DNA of 64,000 bases from Microbacterium bovistercoris (GTDB lineage Bacteria > Actinomycetota > Actinomycetes > Actinomycetales > Microbacteriaceae). Within the stretch, counting starts at the first letter, position 1. Each line of letters begins with the position of its first letter. The stretch is from NCBI RefSeq assembly GCF_003387575.1, contig NZ_QUAB01000046.1, positions 1 to 64,000 on the forward strand, written 5' to 3'. The notes under the pieces were generated by a model. The model saw nothing but the letters and a program-made list of their open reading frames with translations. It was not told where the DNA came from and ran no database searches. Made by a program: the position numbers and the translations under genes. Shown piece after piece: positions 62,428-64,000 of this stretch.

Positions 62428-63780
62428 ATGACCACTGCTCCCGCCGTCGAAGCCGTCCGCGTCTCCGAGAAGCTCGGATATCTCGCCGCGAACTTCGGCA
62501 ACATCATCCTCTCCACGGTGATCGGCTCGTTCCTGCTGATCTACCTGACCGACCAGGTCGGCCTCGGCGCCGCCGCCGTCGGCACGCTCCTGCTCGTGGC
62601 ACGGATCGTCGACGGCGCGACGGATCCGATCGCCGGGTTCGTGATCGATCATCTCCCCCGCACCCGATGGGGCCGCTTCCGCAGCTATCTCCTCATCGGC
62701 GGGGGGATCGGGGCCATCGCCTTCGCCGCTCTCTTCGTCGTGCCTGGCATGGCCGGACCAGCCCTCGTGGCCGCCTGGATCACCTACCTGATCTGGGGCC
62801 TGGCGTTCGACCTCATGGACATTCCCCTCAACGCCCTGCTCCCGGCGATGAGCGGATCGCCGCGGACGCGCGGACAGCTCGCTGCGATCAAGGGGGCCAC
62901 CTACCTCGGCGGCACGGTCGTCGTGATCGCCGTCACCCTCCCCGTGGTCACTCTTCTCGGCGGCGGCGCGCTCGCCTGGCAGGTGTACGCAGTGATCGTC
63001 GCTCTCGTCTCGTTCGCCCTCACCGCGACCGGAGCGCTGCTCGTCCGGGAACGAGTCGTCCCGAGCACGCCCGCTCCCTACCACTTCTCCGACATGAGAG
63101 CACTGTTCCTCTCCAGCCGCGCCGTCCCCGTGCTGCTCACCTCCAAGGTCGCGACCAGCGCCGCGAACGCCGCACTGATGGCGGGCATCCCGTTCTTCTT
63201 CACCTACTACGTCGGAGAGGCAGGTCTGGTCAGTGCCGTCGCCCTGGTGATGGCTGCACCGATGCTCGCGGGGAGCCTCGTCGGTCCGAGCCTCGGACAC
63301 CGCGTCGGGTTCAAGCCCGTCTATCTCCTCAGCCTCATCGTCGCGGTCCTCGGCATCGGCTCGATCCTGCTGCTCCCTGACCGGGGCGGCGCCGTCTACC
63401 TGCTCTGCTTCGCCATCACTGGTCTCGGATTCGGCGGTGCTGTGGCGCTGAATTACGCGCTGCTGGCCGAGCTGACCGACTTCGTCGAGGTGAAGGGCGG
63501 CTTCCGCACCGAGGGCACGCTCGCGGCGATCGGTTCGTTCGCCGCGAAGGCGGGAGCGGGCATCGGCGGCGCACTCGTCGCCTATGTGCTCGCCCTCACC
63601 GGATACGTGCCGGGGACGGAGCAGACGTCAGCAGCCCGGTCCGGGATCGCCCTGGCGCAGGCCGGCGTTCCCGCCTCCCTCGTCCTGATCGGCGGCCTGG
63701 TCTTCCTCTCCTACCCGATCACCAAGCGGGTCGCGGAACAGACCCGCACGGCGCTGGCCGCGAAGGAGGAGCTCCGATGA
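62428..63780 (+). CDS. GPH-family (MelB-like) glycoside/sugar transporter
   Basis: The 450-residue symporter has about 12 membrane helices. KLGYLAANFGNIILSTVIGSFLLIYLTD at the start and VARIVDGATDPIAGFVIDHLPRTRWGRFR near residue 54 match the GPH cation symporters of melibiose and glucuronides, including the helix II-III loop D--TD---G---D--TRWGRFRP. GAAAGG precedes ATG 62428; an ATG 36 bases upstream has no such site. Its stop overlaps the next start (ATGA), so it is coupled to the rhamnosidase-like gene. Confidence 0.88.
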   Translation: MTTAPAVEAVRVSEKLGYLAANFGNIILSTVIGSFLLIYLTDQVGLGAAAVGTLLLVARIVDGATDPIAGFVIDHLPRTRWGRFRSYLLIGGGIGAIAFAALFVVPGMAGPALVAAWITYLIWGLAFDLMDIPLNALLPAMSGSPRTRGQLAAIKGATYLGGTVVVIAVTLPVVTLLGGGALAWQVYAVIVALVSFALTATGALLVRERVVPSTPAPYHFSDMRALFLSSRAVPVLLTSKVATSAANAALMAGIPFFFTYYVGEAGLVSAVALVMAAPMLAGSLVGPSLGHRVGFKPVYLLSLIVAVLGIGSILLLPDRGGAVYLLCFAITGLGFGGAVALNYALLAELTDFVEVKGGFRTEGTLAAIGSFAAKAGAGIGGALVAYVLALTGYVPGTEQTSAARSGIALAQAGVPASLVLIGGLVFLSYPITKRVAEQTRTALAAKEELR

Positions 63781-64000
63781 CCGCGCATTGGACATCGCCC
63801 TCCCCGGCCCGCGAATGGACGGCGCAGTGGATCTGGTCCGAGCGCACCGGACTCGTACCGCCCGGCCCGGCGAATCCGGTCGGTGCTCACGACCCCTCCG
63901 TGTATGACGTCCGGGTGCTCTTCCGGCGCGCCTTCCACCTGGACGCCGTTCCGACGCGTGCACTGCTCGCGGCGACCGCGGACGGGCGATACATCGCCCA
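63777..64000 (+). CDS. Probable alpha-L-rhamnosidase (GH78-like), 5' part, cut by right edge
   Basis: Only 74 residues are visible. WTAQWIWSE near residue 14, VLFRRAFHLDAVPTRALLAATADGRYIA near 47-74 match the N-terminal beta-sandwich that opens GH78 alpha-L-rhamnosidases and related glycosidases (WIW, FR--F-L, Ala-x-x-x-x-DGRY). The catalytic domain lies outside the window. With the coupled transporter and PucR regulator it suggests uptake and cleavage of a rhamnose-containing glycoside. Another glycosidase with the same N-terminal domain is possible. Confidence 0.65.
   Translation, partial: MTAHWTSPSPAREWTAQWIWSERTGLVPPGPANPVGAHDPSVYDVRVLFRRAFHLDAVPTRALLAATADGRYIA

Overview
The window is a contiguous piece of chromosome from a high-GC Gram-positive bacterium, most likely Microbacteriaceae and probably Microbacterium or a close relative. 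Reasons: coding is very GC-rich with frequent GTG starts, the order tkt-tal-pgi-zwf-opcA-pgl beside a divergent ctaB is an actinobacterial arrangement, and the glycogen enzymes, OpcA, DUF3099 and type B L31 proteins are all of actinobacterial type. It is mainly core genome. I see no prophage, insertion sequence, CRISPR array or rRNA. No gene-free stretch exceeds 300 bases; the largest are 24720-24951 and 27503-27744, both divergent promoter regions.

Layout. 1-1100: 5' part of a LysR regulator, a VOC-family gene destroyed by an internal deletion, and ribosomal protein L31 type B. 1188-9435: orphan ABC ATPase, divergent glgA/glgC (glycogen), serB, two tandem alpha/beta hydrolases, fabG, a DUF3099/SURF1 cluster and a HAD hydrolase. 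9502-15400: ABC-F ATPase, DedA protein, a NarL-type two-component system and a membrane acyltransferase. 15278-20608: the biotin ECF transporter bioY-bioM-bioN with a CHY zinc-finger gene, divergent from a TetR regulator that I assign as BioQ, then an MFS exporter and a MalY-type lyase. 20680-24719: Fe-S assembly operon sufB-sufD-Rieske-sufC-sufT. 24952-27502: haem A synthase ctaA and haem O synthase ctaB. 27745-35846: pentose phosphate operon. 35840-45444: DMT transporter, peptide deformylase, tRNA-Asn, orphan ABC ATPase, the dusB-dgt-dnaG operon, glutathione peroxidase and a Tat-exported phosphoesterase. 45502-53972: recO-uppS-dsbA-like operon, a UPF0126 channel protein, leuA with a leader-peptide attenuator, an oxidoreductase and a DUF2207 membrane protein. 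54077-61067: hrcA-dnaJ-rsmE-hit-phoH-ybeY-CNNM-era, headed by a CIRCE operator. 61139-64000: PucR regulator, GPH-family sugar transporter and the start of a probable alpha-L-rhamnosidase, the beginning of a glycoside-use locus.

Regulation. About twenty genes carry a TANNNT-like -10 hexamer whose last base lies 6 or 7 bases before the start codon, which points to leaderless mRNAs; three divergent gene pairs use two such promoters packed back to back in under 50 bases. The other strong regulatory signals are the paired BioQ-type operators at bioY/bioQ, the leuA leader peptide (Leu codons plus a hairpin with 11-bp arms), CIRCE at hrcA, a candidate PHO box before the exported phosphoesterase, and unexplained perfect palindromes at 430-449, 14008-14037 and 27582-27601. 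I found no wholly new multi-gene system. The items most worth testing are those palindromes, the zinc-finger gene fused into the biotin operon, and the shared palindromic -10 between bioY and bioQ.
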